From the NCBI GenBank assembly GCA_017622875.1, contig JAGAQG010000051.1, forward strand, positions 52,142 through 116,141: DNA of 64,000 nucleotides, given 5' to 3'. Positions 1-7,134 of the stretch are shown in pieces; position 1 is the stretch's first letter, and the number at the start of each line of letters is the position of its first letter. Source of the DNA: Lachnospiraceae bacterium (lineage in GTDB: Bacteria; Bacillota; Clostridia; Lachnospirales; Lachnospiraceae). The position numbers and the translations under genes are program-made. The notes beneath the pieces were generated by a model. The model made no database searches and was not told the origin of the DNA. It worked only from the letters and a program-made list of their open reading frames with translations.

Positions 1-480
1 ATCATGGGAAATATTACTGATCAATTCTTTATTCTGCTGGTCTGTGCGGACTTTTTCTTCTGCATTGTCTTTGAGACGCTTTCTCATTTCCTCAAAGTCC
101 TCGCAAAGCTCGCCAATTTCATCTTTATTATGAACCTGTACTTCAAAGTCCAGGTTTCCATTTTTAATATTCTGCGTTGCAACCTGCAGCATATGAATCG
201 GTGTAACAATGCTGTGGTAGATCCAGAATACCAAACAGATTACGATGATTGGAACTACCAGACAAATGACCAGCATCAGATCAGAAATGTATTCTCTTAC
301 CTGGCTGGCAAATAATTTTCCTGCTTCCGCAACTTCTGCTGCTGTCGCAGCCTCCAGCTGAAGTTCGTATAATTCATCCATGTGGTACTGGGTAAATGTG
401 ACGACCCCTGCACTTAACAGGATCATCGGAATCCCAATAATTAAAAAGAATGCTAAAAAAAGTTTTGATCTTAACTTCAT
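1..480 (-). CDS. Sensor histidine kinase, N-terminal part (runs off window edge)
   Basis: This is the first 160 codons of a membrane histidine kinase. The start is the ATG at 478-480, and the frame stays open to base 1. TM1 spans about residues 7-28. A short extracytoplasmic stretch of about 50 residues follows, then TM2 (about 87-107) and a HAMP-like linker with the TPIHML proline motif. The last residues read ISNISHD, which is the H-box of the DHp domain, so His159 is the predicted phosphoacceptor. The dimerisation helix beyond it and the ATPase domain lie outside the window. The tiny sensor loop suggests membrane or intramembrane sensing, not ligand binding. A terminator separates it from metK, so it probably has its own promoter or belongs to a two-component operon continuing leftwards. 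Confidence 0.85.
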   Translation of the reverse strand, partial: MKLRSKLFLAFFLIIGIPMILLSAGVVTFTQYHMDELYELQLEAATAAEVAEAGKLFASQVREYISDLMLVICLVVPIIVICLVFWIYHSIVTPIHMLQVATQNIKNGNLDFEVQVHNKDEIGELCEDFEEMRKRLKDNAEEKVRTDQQNKELISNISHD

Positions 481-574
481 GATATCATCTCCATATTCTT
501 AATAATTATAACATGCAATCGGCCATTCAGCACATAAACAATTCATAACTTTCTAAAGTTTTCCTAAAAAATAA

Positions 575-603
575 GGACAGCGAATTCTTTCATTTCGCTG
601 TCC
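575..603 (-). terminator. Intrinsic terminator after metK
   Basis: Ten-base arms GGACAGCGAA/TTCGCTGTCC enclose a short loop. On the minus strand they are followed by a T-rich stretch (TTATTTTTTAGG). It lies 30 bases past the metK stop. Confidence 0.85.
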
Positions 604-635
604 CCATTTTGGGCAATTTTATATGCTTTATTTTC

Positions 636-1823
636 TTATAAATAGCTCTTTAAGATTTCTGCTTTGTCTGTCTTTTCCCAAGGAAGATCAAGGTCTGTTC
701 TTCCAAAGTGTCCATAAGCTGCTGTCTGTTTGTAGATTGGACGACGAAGGTCAAGCATTTTGATGATTCCGGCTGGACGGAGGTCGAAGTTTTCACGAAT
801 CATTTCAACCAGCTTTTCTTCTGAAACTTTACCTGTGCCGAATGTGTCAACCATGATAGATGTTGGATGAGCAACACCGATAGCATAGGATAACTGAATT
901 TCACATTTATCAGCAAGACCAGCTGCTACGATGTTCTTTGCAACGTAACGTGCTGCATATGCTGCAGAACGGTCTACCTTTGTACAGTCCTTACCAGAGA
1001 ATGCACCACCGCCGTGACGAGCATATCCGCCATAAGTATCTACGATGATCTTACGTCCTGTCAGACCACTGTCTCCGTGAGGTCCGCCGATTACGAAACG
1101 TCCTGTAGGATTAATGAAGAATTTTGTATTTTCATCTACCATATCCTGTGGAAGGATTACATCAAATACGTGTTTTTTGATATCTTCATGAATCTGTTCC
1201 TGTGTTACATCTTCACTGTGCTGTGTAGATAATACAACTGCATCCAGACGTGCCGGCTTGCCGTTTTCATCATATTCTACAGTAACCTGTGTCTTTCCAT
1301 CCGGACGAAGGTATTTTAATGTTCCGTTCTTACGAACTTCTGTCAGGCGAAGTGCCAGTTTGTGTGCTAAAGAGATCGCATATGGCATCAGTTCCGGTGT
1401 TTCATTGGATGCATAGCCAAACATCATACCCTGGTCACCAGCGCCGATTGCTTCAATTTCGTCTTCGCTCATACGGTTTTCTTTTGCTTCTAAAGCTTTG
1501 TTAACACCCATTGCAATGTCTGTAGACTGTTCGTCAATTGCTGTGATAACTGCACAGTTGTCAGCATCAAAGCCGAATTTTCCTCTTGTATAACCGATTT
1601 CACGGATTGTTTCACGTACGATTTTCTGAATATCTACATAAGCGTTTGTTGTAATTTCACCCATAACAAGTACAAGACCTGTAGTTGTTGCTGTTTCGCA
1701 TGCTACACGGCTGTTTGGGTCAGCTTCCATCAGTGCATCTAAGATAGCATCTGAAATCTGGTCGCAGATTTTGTCTGGATGGCCTTCAGTTACGGACTCG
1801 GAAGTAAATAAAAATTTTTCCAT
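636..1823 (-). CDS. metK: S-adenosylmethionine synthase
   Basis: Cytosolic methionine adenosyltransferase, which makes S-adenosylmethionine from ATP and methionine. Its 395 residues match the usual family length. Signatures seen are [12 protein letters not shown] near the N-terminus, the ATP motif [12 protein letters not shown], and the phosphate-binding stretch [26 protein letters not shown] lies 9 bases before the ATG and fixes the start. The gene stands alone between its own promoter with SAM riboswitch (1922-2081) and a terminator (575-603), so it is feedback-controlled by its product. The function is secure. Confidence 0.98.
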   Translation of the reverse strand: MEKFLFTSESVTEGHPDKICDQISDAILDALMEADPNSRVACETATTTGLVLVMGEITTNAYVDIQKIVRETIREIGYTRGKFGFDADNCAVITAIDEQSTDIAMGVNKALEAKENRMSEDEIEAIGAGDQGMMFGYASNETPELMPYAISLAHKLALRLTEVRKNGTLKYLRPDGKTQVTVEYDENGKPARLDAVVLSTQHSEDVTQEQIHEDIKKHVFDVILPQDMVDENTKFFINPTGRFVIGGPHGDSGLTGRKIIVDTYGGYARHGGGAFSGKDCTKVDRSAAYAARYVAKNIVAAGLADKCEIQLSYAIGVAHPTSIMVDTFGTGKVSEEKLVEMIRENFDLRPAGIIKMLDLRRPIYKQTAAYGHFGRTDLDLPWEKTDKAEILKSYL

Positions 1824-1877
1824 GGTTCTTTTCTCCTTTTCTTAGTGTCGAAAGAATCTCTTACGGATTCAAAAAAA

Positions 1878-1899
1878 CAGGTCCGCATAAGCGGACCTG
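1878..1899 (-). terminator. Riboswitch expression-platform terminator of metK
   Basis: Minus-strand hairpin CAGGTCCGC-TTAT-GCGGACCTG is followed directly by seven T's. It lies between the SAM aptamer and metK, the expected place for premature termination when SAM is bound. Confidence 0.92.
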
Positions 1900-1921
1900 A
1901 ACATGTTTTATATATTCAAAT

Positions 1922-2020
1922 CCTCTTATTGTTCGATTGCTCGCTCAGGTTGGCACCTTCCGTTTCCGGGGTTGCCGTGGCTTCTCAGATCCTTTGTATC
2001 TCCACCACTCTGAATAAGAG
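1922..2020 (-). promoter_or_regulatory. SAM-I (S-box) riboswitch aptamer upstream of metK
   Basis: On the minus strand the P1 arms CTCTTATT and AATAAGAG enclose the S-box core. The recognisable elements are AGAGTGGTGGAG, then GAAGCCACGGCAACC, then AAGGTGCCAA. These are the conserved SAM-I core motifs in the right order and spacing. The downstream terminator (1878-1899) and metK as the target agree. High SAM should favour the terminator and lower metK expression. Confidence 0.95.
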
Positions 2021-2052
2021 ACTTCTTTCTTTATTCAATTGATACCTTGGAC

Positions 2053-2081
2053 ATTCTATTATAAGCACTATAGGATGTCAA
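2053..2081 (-). promoter_or_regulatory. metK: Sigma-A promoter of metK
   Basis: Minus strand: TTGACA (2076-2081), a 17-base spacer, then TAGAAT (2053-2058). Transcription would begin about 25-30 bases before the S-box aptamer. Confidence 0.8.
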
Positions 2082-2108
2082 GTATTTTCTTTATATTTCA
2101 TTTCAAGT

Positions 2109-3125
2109 TTAATTAAATCCTACCACCATCTGCGCAACCTTATATGCTGCTACAGAAAGTTTGCGTCCACCCTTGCCTGGAAGGTTCATGGTGTTGCCCA
2201 TAACGCTTCTGCGGATTCTGTAATAAAGCTTGGAATCTCTCGCCTTCAAATACTGCCAGAGCTCTTTTTTCTTCGCAAGATTTTCTTCTGTCTTGGAACG
2301 GATTGCCAAAATCGAAGAAACAGTCATCATAATTTCAATATAACTAATCATGTAATTGCGAAGCTTTTTATTTTTCAGCTTCCACACATCGCAGTCGTCA
2401 ATGATAATCTTTGTAACAAGCAGCTGCTGGTCAATGCGTCCGATCATGACCTTTTCCTGAACAGACTGACCTTCGCGGCCAATGTAATATCTGTAGAAGT
2501 TCACATCCATATAGTACATTTTCTTAACGTATGGCAATGGATGATATACATAGATGTTGTCCACATAGAACGTATGCTTTGGAAGCTCCAACGCACAGTC
2601 TTTTAACATCTGTGTACGGTAAATCACTGAATGCATTAAAATATACTGCCCTACATGAAGGAATTTTACATCATCCCATGTAAACACCTTGTCTGTTGGG
2701 AACGCAGTACGATACTGCATTACTTTTTTACGTTTTTTGCCTTCCTTTTCATACACATAGTTGCTGATAAACATATCTACCATCTCGCCGGATTTTACCA
2801 GCTTGGCCAATGTTTCTAAAATTTTCAGATATGCTTCCTCATTTACCCAGTCATCACTGTCTACAACTTTATAATACAGACCTGTTGCATTACGAAGCCC
2901 CGCGTTTACCGCTTCTCCATGACCGCCATTTTCCTGATGAACTGCCTTTACGATGGTCGGATATTTTGCCGCATACTCATCTGCAATGGCTCCTGTACCA
3001 TCTTTTGAACCATCATTTACAATGATAATTTCCACATCTTCTCCGCCCGGCAGTAAGGATTCAATACAATTTCTCATAAATCCCTCTGAATTGTAGGACG
3101 GAATCGCAACTGATAATAATTTCAT
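2109..3125 (-). CDS. Family 2 glycosyltransferase
   Basis: GT-A fold glycosyltransferase of 338 residues. The N-terminal nucleotide-sugar site is clear: SVAIPSYNSE at the start, IIIVNDGSKDGT at about 33-44, and the metal-binding VDSDDWV at 88-94 (D89, D91, D92). There is no signal peptide or membrane segment, so it acts on the cytoplasmic face. The acceptor and sugar cannot be inferred. It is the last gene of sfsA-mutY-GT2, 13 bases after mutY, which carries no functional hint. A cell-envelope polysaccharide or glycolipid role is the usual guess for this family. Confidence 0.85.
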   Translation of the reverse strand: MKLLSVAIPSYNSEGFMRNCIESLLPGGEDVEIIIVNDGSKDGTGAIADEYAAKYPTIVKAVHQENGGHGEAVNAGLRNATGLYYKVVDSDDWVNEEAYLKILETLAKLVKSGEMVDMFISNYVYEKEGKKRKKVMQYRTAFPTDKVFTWDDVKFLHVGQYILMHSVIYRTQMLKDCALELPKHTFYVDNIYVYHPLPYVKKMYYMDVNFYRYYIGREGQSVQEKVMIGRIDQQLLVTKIIIDDCDVWKLKNKKLRNYMISYIEIMMTVSSILAIRSKTEENLAKKKELWQYLKARDSKLYYRIRRSVMGNTMNLPGKGGRKLSVAAYKVAQMVVGFN

Positions 3126-3138
3126 CTTTTCACCTCAT

Positions 3139-4200
3139 TTACCTTTTGTTGCCCAGTATAATATTCATATGTTTTGCGTAGGCTGCAAACGCTGCCGGAA
3201 TCGGATATTCCCTCTCTACCGTTTCCCTGTCAATAAACAGCATACCTTCCGCGTCTCCCTCTAATTCTTCCACACGCACCGCATAACCGGTCATGTGCCA
3301 TTCTTTATGTGTAAAAATATGTTTGGAATCTTCCAGTCTCTGAATGAACAGCGGTGCCAATCCATAAGATCTGATCAGCTTAAGCACCTCATCTTCTGAC
3401 AATTCTCCTTCCACATTTGGAAGCTCATACAATCCTGCCAGCAGCCCTTTTTTCGGACGCTTGCGAATCGCTACTTTTTCCCCATCTTTGATTAAAAGTA
3501 CTGTCTTTTTCTCGATGGTCCTAGCTTTTTTCGGTGCTTTCTTTGGAAGCTCCATTACGATATTTTGTTTCCTTGCTTCGCACAAATGCGCCACCGGACA
3601 TTCACTGCATTTTGCAGGACCATTCGGCACACACACAATTGCTCCAAGCTCAATCAGCGCCTGATTAAAATCCCCCGCTCTTCGCATCGGAATGATTTCC
3701 TGAATATCCCTCGCAATGGCCTGTTTTACAGAATCCTTTGCAATATCTCTTTCATCTGCAGTAATCCTTGTGATCACACGGAGTACATTTCCATCCACCG
3801 CTGGTACCGGAATACCAAACGCAATCGACGAAATCGCACCGGCGGTATATTTGCCAATCCCCGGAAGCTTGATCAATTCCTCAAACTGTGCCGGAACCTC
3901 ACCCTTATTTTCTTTTACAAGAATCTGCGCAGCCTTTTGCATATTTCGTACTCTATTATAATAGCCAAGCCCTTCCCAAAGCTTCAAAAGCTCTTCTTCC
4001 GGGCAGGCTGCCAGCTTTTTCACCGTCGGCAGTTCTTTCATAAATCTTGCAAAATATGGCTTGACTGCCTCTACTCTCGTCTGCTGCAGCATGATTTCCG
4101 AAACCCACACACGGTAAGGTGTCGGCTTACTGCGCCATGGCAATGTACGTTTCTGTTTATCATACCATTCCAAAAGCGGAACTACGATTTCTTCCAGCAT
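3139..4200 (-). CDS. mutY: A/G-specific adenine DNA glycosylase
   Basis: Base-excision repair enzyme that removes adenine mispaired with 8-oxoguanine. The 353-residue length is typical. The N-terminal catalytic helix carries PYRVWVSEIMLQQT with catalytic Glu35. The helix-hairpin-helix reads LPGIGKYTAGA, and the catalytic Asp lies in PAVDGNVLRV. Four cysteines in CVPNGPAKCSECPVAHLC form the [4Fe-4S] site. The C-terminal third (about 235-350) is the NUDIX-like 8-oxoG recognition domain. The gene abuts sfsA with no gap: the start ATG is 4198-4200 and the sfsA stop begins at 4201. This implies translational coupling. Confidence 0.96.
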   Translation of the reverse strand: MLEEIVVPLLEWYDKQKRTLPWRSKPTPYRVWVSEIMLQQTRVEAVKPYFARFMKELPTVKKLAACPEEELLKLWEGLGYYNRVRNMQKAAQILVKENKGEVPAQFEELIKLPGIGKYTAGAISSIAFGIPVPAVDGNVLRVITRITADERDIAKDSVKQAIARDIQEIIPMRRAGDFNQALIELGAIVCVPNGPAKCSECPVAHLCEARKQNIVMELPKKAPKKARTIEKKTVLLIKDGEKVAIRKRPKKGLLAGLYELPNVEGELSEDEVLKLIRSYGLAPLFIQRLEDSKHIFTHKEWHMTGYAVRVEELEGDAEGMLFIDRETVEREYPIPAAFAAYAKHMNIILGNKR

Positions 4201-4881
4201 TTACAATCTGACCTCTACTTCATTCATAATTTCCATGGAATCTGTCGTTATGCGACAATCCCTCGCCATCACATGCACGCCCATTTTTGCTGCCTCCCTC
4301 AAGGCATCACCAAAGGCTTTGTGTGTCACATCATTCGGCTCCAGATATTTCACGGGACTCATCTGAATCACAAAGAGAATATAAGCTTCATAACCATCCT
4401 CTATACATTTCATCAGTTCTCTGATGTGCTTTACGCCACGCTCTGTAGGCGCATCAGGGAATCGGCATACACCATCGATTTCCAGTGTAACGCCTTTTAC
4501 TTCCATGAAAGCTTTTCGTTCCCCGTCCTCAATATAAAAATCGAAGCGGGAATCTCCGTAAGTTTTTTCAGAATAAATCTTTGCATTTTCTGAAAACAGA
4601 TTTCCTGCCTGCAGCCATTCCTTTACTGCCACATTCGGTGCCTGAGAATCCATATTTACCAAATATTGATTCTTCTCCACACCAATCAGATCCAGTTTCG
4701 TCTTTCTGGCAGGATTCTCATTTCTCTGTACATAGACTACCGCATCCGGTGTCAAAAGTTCTTTGCATCGTCCTGTATTTTTCACATGACAGATTTCTCT
4801 GCCATTCGCTGTTTGCACATATGCAATGAATCGATTTGGGCGCTCTTTAAAACGCGCCTGCTCCATATTTAAGTATTTCAT
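4201..4881 (-). CDS. sfsA: SfsA family DNA-binding protein / nuclease-fold
   Basis: SfsA (sugar fermentation stimulation protein A) homologue of 226 residues. Family hallmarks are FKERPNRFIAYV near the N-terminus, CHVKNTGRCKELLTP, and SRFDFYIEDGERKAFMEVKGVTLE, where the acidic and lysine residues match a PD-(D/E)XK-like nuclease core. A longer reading from GTG at 4893 is possible. The ATG at 4881 has GAGGAG 4-5 bases upstream and is preferred. It is the first gene of an operon with mutY and a glycosyltransferase. The biological role of SfsA is poorly defined. Confidence 0.93.
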   Translation of the reverse strand: MKYLNMEQARFKERPNRFIAYVQTANGREICHVKNTGRCKELLTPDAVVYVQRNENPARKTKLDLIGVEKNQYLVNMDSQAPNVAVKEWLQAGNLFSENAKIYSEKTYGDSRFDFYIEDGERKAFMEVKGVTLEIDGVCRFPDAPTERGVKHIRELMKCIEDGYEAYILFVIQMSPVKYLEPNDVTHKAFGDALREAAKMGVHVMARDCRITTDSMEIMNEVEVRL

Positions 4882-5037
4882 AAAGCTCCTCACTTAATTA
4901 GGTAGTATAACATACTTTTCAAAACAAATCCTTACTGAAATGTTAATAATTCCGAAAATTTTAAGAATTTATTGCTTTTCCTAAGAAAATTCTATACACT
5001 GAGAGGGAAAAATATAATTTTTTAAGCGAGGAAATCT

Positions 5038-5658
5038 ATGGATTGTATAATTTTAGATATTGATGGAACTTTATGGGATACAACTCCAGTGGTTGCGAAT
5101 GCATGGGCTGAGGCTTTGGAAGGCAGAGATGATATTGCATGGCGTCCGACAGCCGATAACCTAAAGAAAATGTTCGGCCGCCCAATGTGGGTCATCGCTT
5201 CTATGGCATTTCCAGAACTCTCGCCGGAAGATCAGATGAAGCTGATGGACGAGTGTTGTGCAAATGAGGAAGAAATTCTGGAAAGGAACCCTGGAAATAT
5301 TTTTGAAGGTGTTGTGGAAACGATTCGCGAGCTTTCGAAGAAATATAAAATTTGCATCGTGAGCAACTGCCAGGCGGGATACATTGAACTGACTATGAAA
5401 TCTCTTGGCATTGAAGACTGTATTACTGATTTTGAATGTCCAGGTTATACCGGACTTCCAAAAGGGGAAAACTGCAAGCTTGTGATGGAACGCAACGGTT
5501 TTCAATCTGCCGTTTACGTAGGTGATACACAGGGAGATGCAGACGCAGCAGCTTTCGCAGGAATCCCATTCGTATTCTGCGAGTATGGTTTCGGGGAAGT
5601 AGAAAAATATGATTACAGTATTAAAAAGTTCCCAGAGCTGCTCGAATTATTCAAATAA
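5038..5658 (+). CDS. HAD-superfamily hydrolase (phosphatase)
   Basis: Phosphoglycolate-phosphatase-like HAD enzyme of 206 residues. All four HAD motifs are visible. Motif I is DIDGT with Asp7 (nucleophile) and Asp9. Motif II is IVSNCQAG. Motif III is the lysine in GLPKGEN. Motif IV is YVGDTQGDADAAAFAG. A helical cap of type C1 lies between motifs I and II. It is monocistronic, divergent from sfsA and ended by a hairpin at 5671-5698. The substrate cannot be read from sequence; small phosphate monoesters are likely. Confidence 0.9.
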   Translation: MDCIILDIDGTLWDTTPVVANAWAEALEGRDDIAWRPTADNLKKMFGRPMWVIASMAFPELSPEDQMKLMDECCANEEEILERNPGNIFEGVVETIRELSKKYKICIVSNCQAGYIELTMKSLGIEDCITDFECPGYTGLPKGENCKLVMERNGFQSAVYVGDTQGDADAAAFAGIPFVFCEYGFGEVEKYDYSIKKFPELLELFK

Positions 5659-5670
5659 CCTTTATAATAC

Positions 5671-5698
5671 AACTGCCCCGGCAAAAGCCGAGGCAGTT
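5671..5698. terminator. Bidirectional terminator between the HAD gene and the TSCPD gene
   Basis: Near-perfect stem AACTGCC-CGGC-AAAA-GCCG-GGCAGTT between convergent genes, with T-rich sequence on both exits (ATTTTAT on plus, TTGTATT on minus). Confidence 0.8.
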
Positions 5699-5709
5699 AT
5701 TTTATCATC

Positions 5710-5973
5710 TTATTTGTTTAATTCTTCGTATGCCTTACGTACACCTTGTGCTAACTGGTCCGCGCAGGAAGTATTTCTCATACCGCAGGTATTGCCTTTT
5801 AAGTAGCTTTCGATCTGTTCTACTGTCATGCCTTCTACCAGCTTGCTGATCGCTTTTAAGTTACCGTTGCAGCCACCCTGAAAAGATACGTTTGTTACCA
5901 CATTTCCTTCTAAATCAAATTTAATCATGCTTGAGCATACATTTTTTGTTTTGTACTGACATGTTGTTGCCAT
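5710..5973 (-). CDS. TSCPD domain protein (TIGR03905 type)
   Basis: Small cysteine-rich protein of 87 residues. The start is placed at the ATG preceding ATTCQYKTKNVCSSM because AGGAGG sits 6 bases before it; a longer reading to 6000 lacks a ribosome site. The sequence VSFQGGCNGNLKAISKLVEGM and GNTCGMRNTSCADQLAQG is typical of the TSCPD domain, which is also found as a C-terminal domain of adenosylcobalamin-dependent ribonucleotide reductases. The stand-alone form is common in Clostridia and has no assigned function. The conserved cysteines suggest metal binding or redox chemistry (inference). Confidence 0.85.
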   Translation of the reverse strand: MATTCQYKTKNVCSSMIKFDLEGNVVTNVSFQGGCNGNLKAISKLVEGMTVEQIESYLKGNTCGMRNTSCADQLAQGVRKAYEELNK

Positions 5974-6006
5974 TTCTATTTCCTCCTGTTTGTATATCAA
6001 TTTTTC

Positions 6007-7122
6007 TTATTTTAAGTTTTCCGGATTTAAGCCTGAAAGCTCTGGAATGACAAATCTTCCATCCTTTCTGATCAGCACATCATCGAACCAGATTTCTCCA
6101 CCGCCATATTCCGGTGTCTGGATCATGACCAGATCCCAATGAATTGCTGATTTGTTTCCGTTATAAGCATCATCATAACACTGTCCCGGTGTAAAGTGAA
6201 TAGAGCCCATGATCTTTTCATCAAAAAGAATCTCTTTCATCGGTTTTAAAATATATGGATTAATGCCGATGGCAAATTCACCCACATATCTCGCACCTTC
6301 GTCAGTGTCGAATACTTTATTGATTCGCTCTGTATCGTTTGCGGTCGCATTTACAATCTTACCGTTTTCAAATTCCAGACATACATTTTCGTAGGTAAAT
6401 CCCTGAAGTACGGATGGTGTGTTGTAGGTAATCTTACCATTGATAGAATCACGTACTGGTGCAGTATAAACCTCTCCATCCGGAATATTCATATGACCGC
6501 AGCATGGCACTGCCGGAATATCCTTAATAGAGAATGTAAGGTCTGTACCAGCTCCTGTAAGTCTTACTTTATCTGTGCGGTTCATCAAATCAACCAGTGC
6601 TTCAGATGCTTTTTCCATTTTACTGTAATCAAGATTACATACATTGTAATAGAAGTTTTCAAATGCTTCAAAACTCATATTGCTAAGCTGTGCCATAGCA
6701 GTGGTCGGGAAACGAAGCACTACCCACTTCGTCTTTGGAATACGGATTCCATGATGAACCGGTGTACTGTAGAGCTTTTCATACATTTCCATCTTTTCTG
6801 CAGGAACATCAGACAGTTCCGCACTGTTATCATTGCCGCGGACACCGATAAATGCATCCATCTGGGCCATTTCTGCACAGTCACGATCTGCCATTAATTT
6901 TAACTGTTCCTCTGTACAGTTCAAAAGCAGCTCTCTTAAGATTCTTGGATTTTCATAATGCTCAAACGGAATCGCTCCCGCTGCATACACTTCGCGAATC
7001 AGCGCCTTTGCAATATCCTCTGTGGCATTTCCAATATGATTGATCCATACCTTTTCCCCTGGTTTGATCTCGCAGGAATTCTGCACCAGATTTCTGGCTA
7101 AAATTTTAACTCTTTCGTCCAT
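6007..7122 (-). CDS. Aminopeptidase, peptidase family M29 (AmpS/PepS type)
   Basis: Cytosolic metallo-aminopeptidase that trims N-terminal residues from peptides. The 371 residues match family M29. The N-terminal domain is nucleotide-like (LVQNSCEIKPGEKVWI). The C-terminal catalytic half carries NIPDGEVYTAPVRDSINGKI with the metal-binding Glu, CLEFENGKI, and HFTPGQCYDD with further His/Asp ligands, ending with IHWDLVMI. AGGAGG lies 5 bases before the ATG. It is 12 bases downstream of the large anchored protein at 7135 and probably co-transcribed with it. Confidence 0.92.
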   Translation of the reverse strand: MDERVKILARNLVQNSCEIKPGEKVWINHIGNATEDIAKALIREVYAAGAIPFEHYENPRILRELLLNCTEEQLKLMADRDCAEMAQMDAFIGVRGNDNSAELSDVPAEKMEMYEKLYSTPVHHGIRIPKTKWVVLRFPTTAMAQLSNMSFEAFENFYYNVCNLDYSKMEKASEALVDLMNRTDKVRLTGAGTDLTFSIKDIPAVPCCGHMNIPDGEVYTAPVRDSINGKITYNTPSVLQGFTYENVCLEFENGKIVNATANDTERINKVFDTDEGARYVGEFAIGINPYILKPMKEILFDEKIMGSIHFTPGQCYDDAYNGNKSAIHWDLVMIQTPEYGGGEIWFDDVLIRKDGRFVIPELSGLNPENLK

Positions 7123-7134
7123 GATTGCCTCCTG

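Noticed and set aside
3565-4593. Plus-strand open frame of 342 codons
   Set aside because: It is antisense to mutY and sfsA, which have full motifs. The composition (His, Arg, Phe rich) is typical of a shadow frame.
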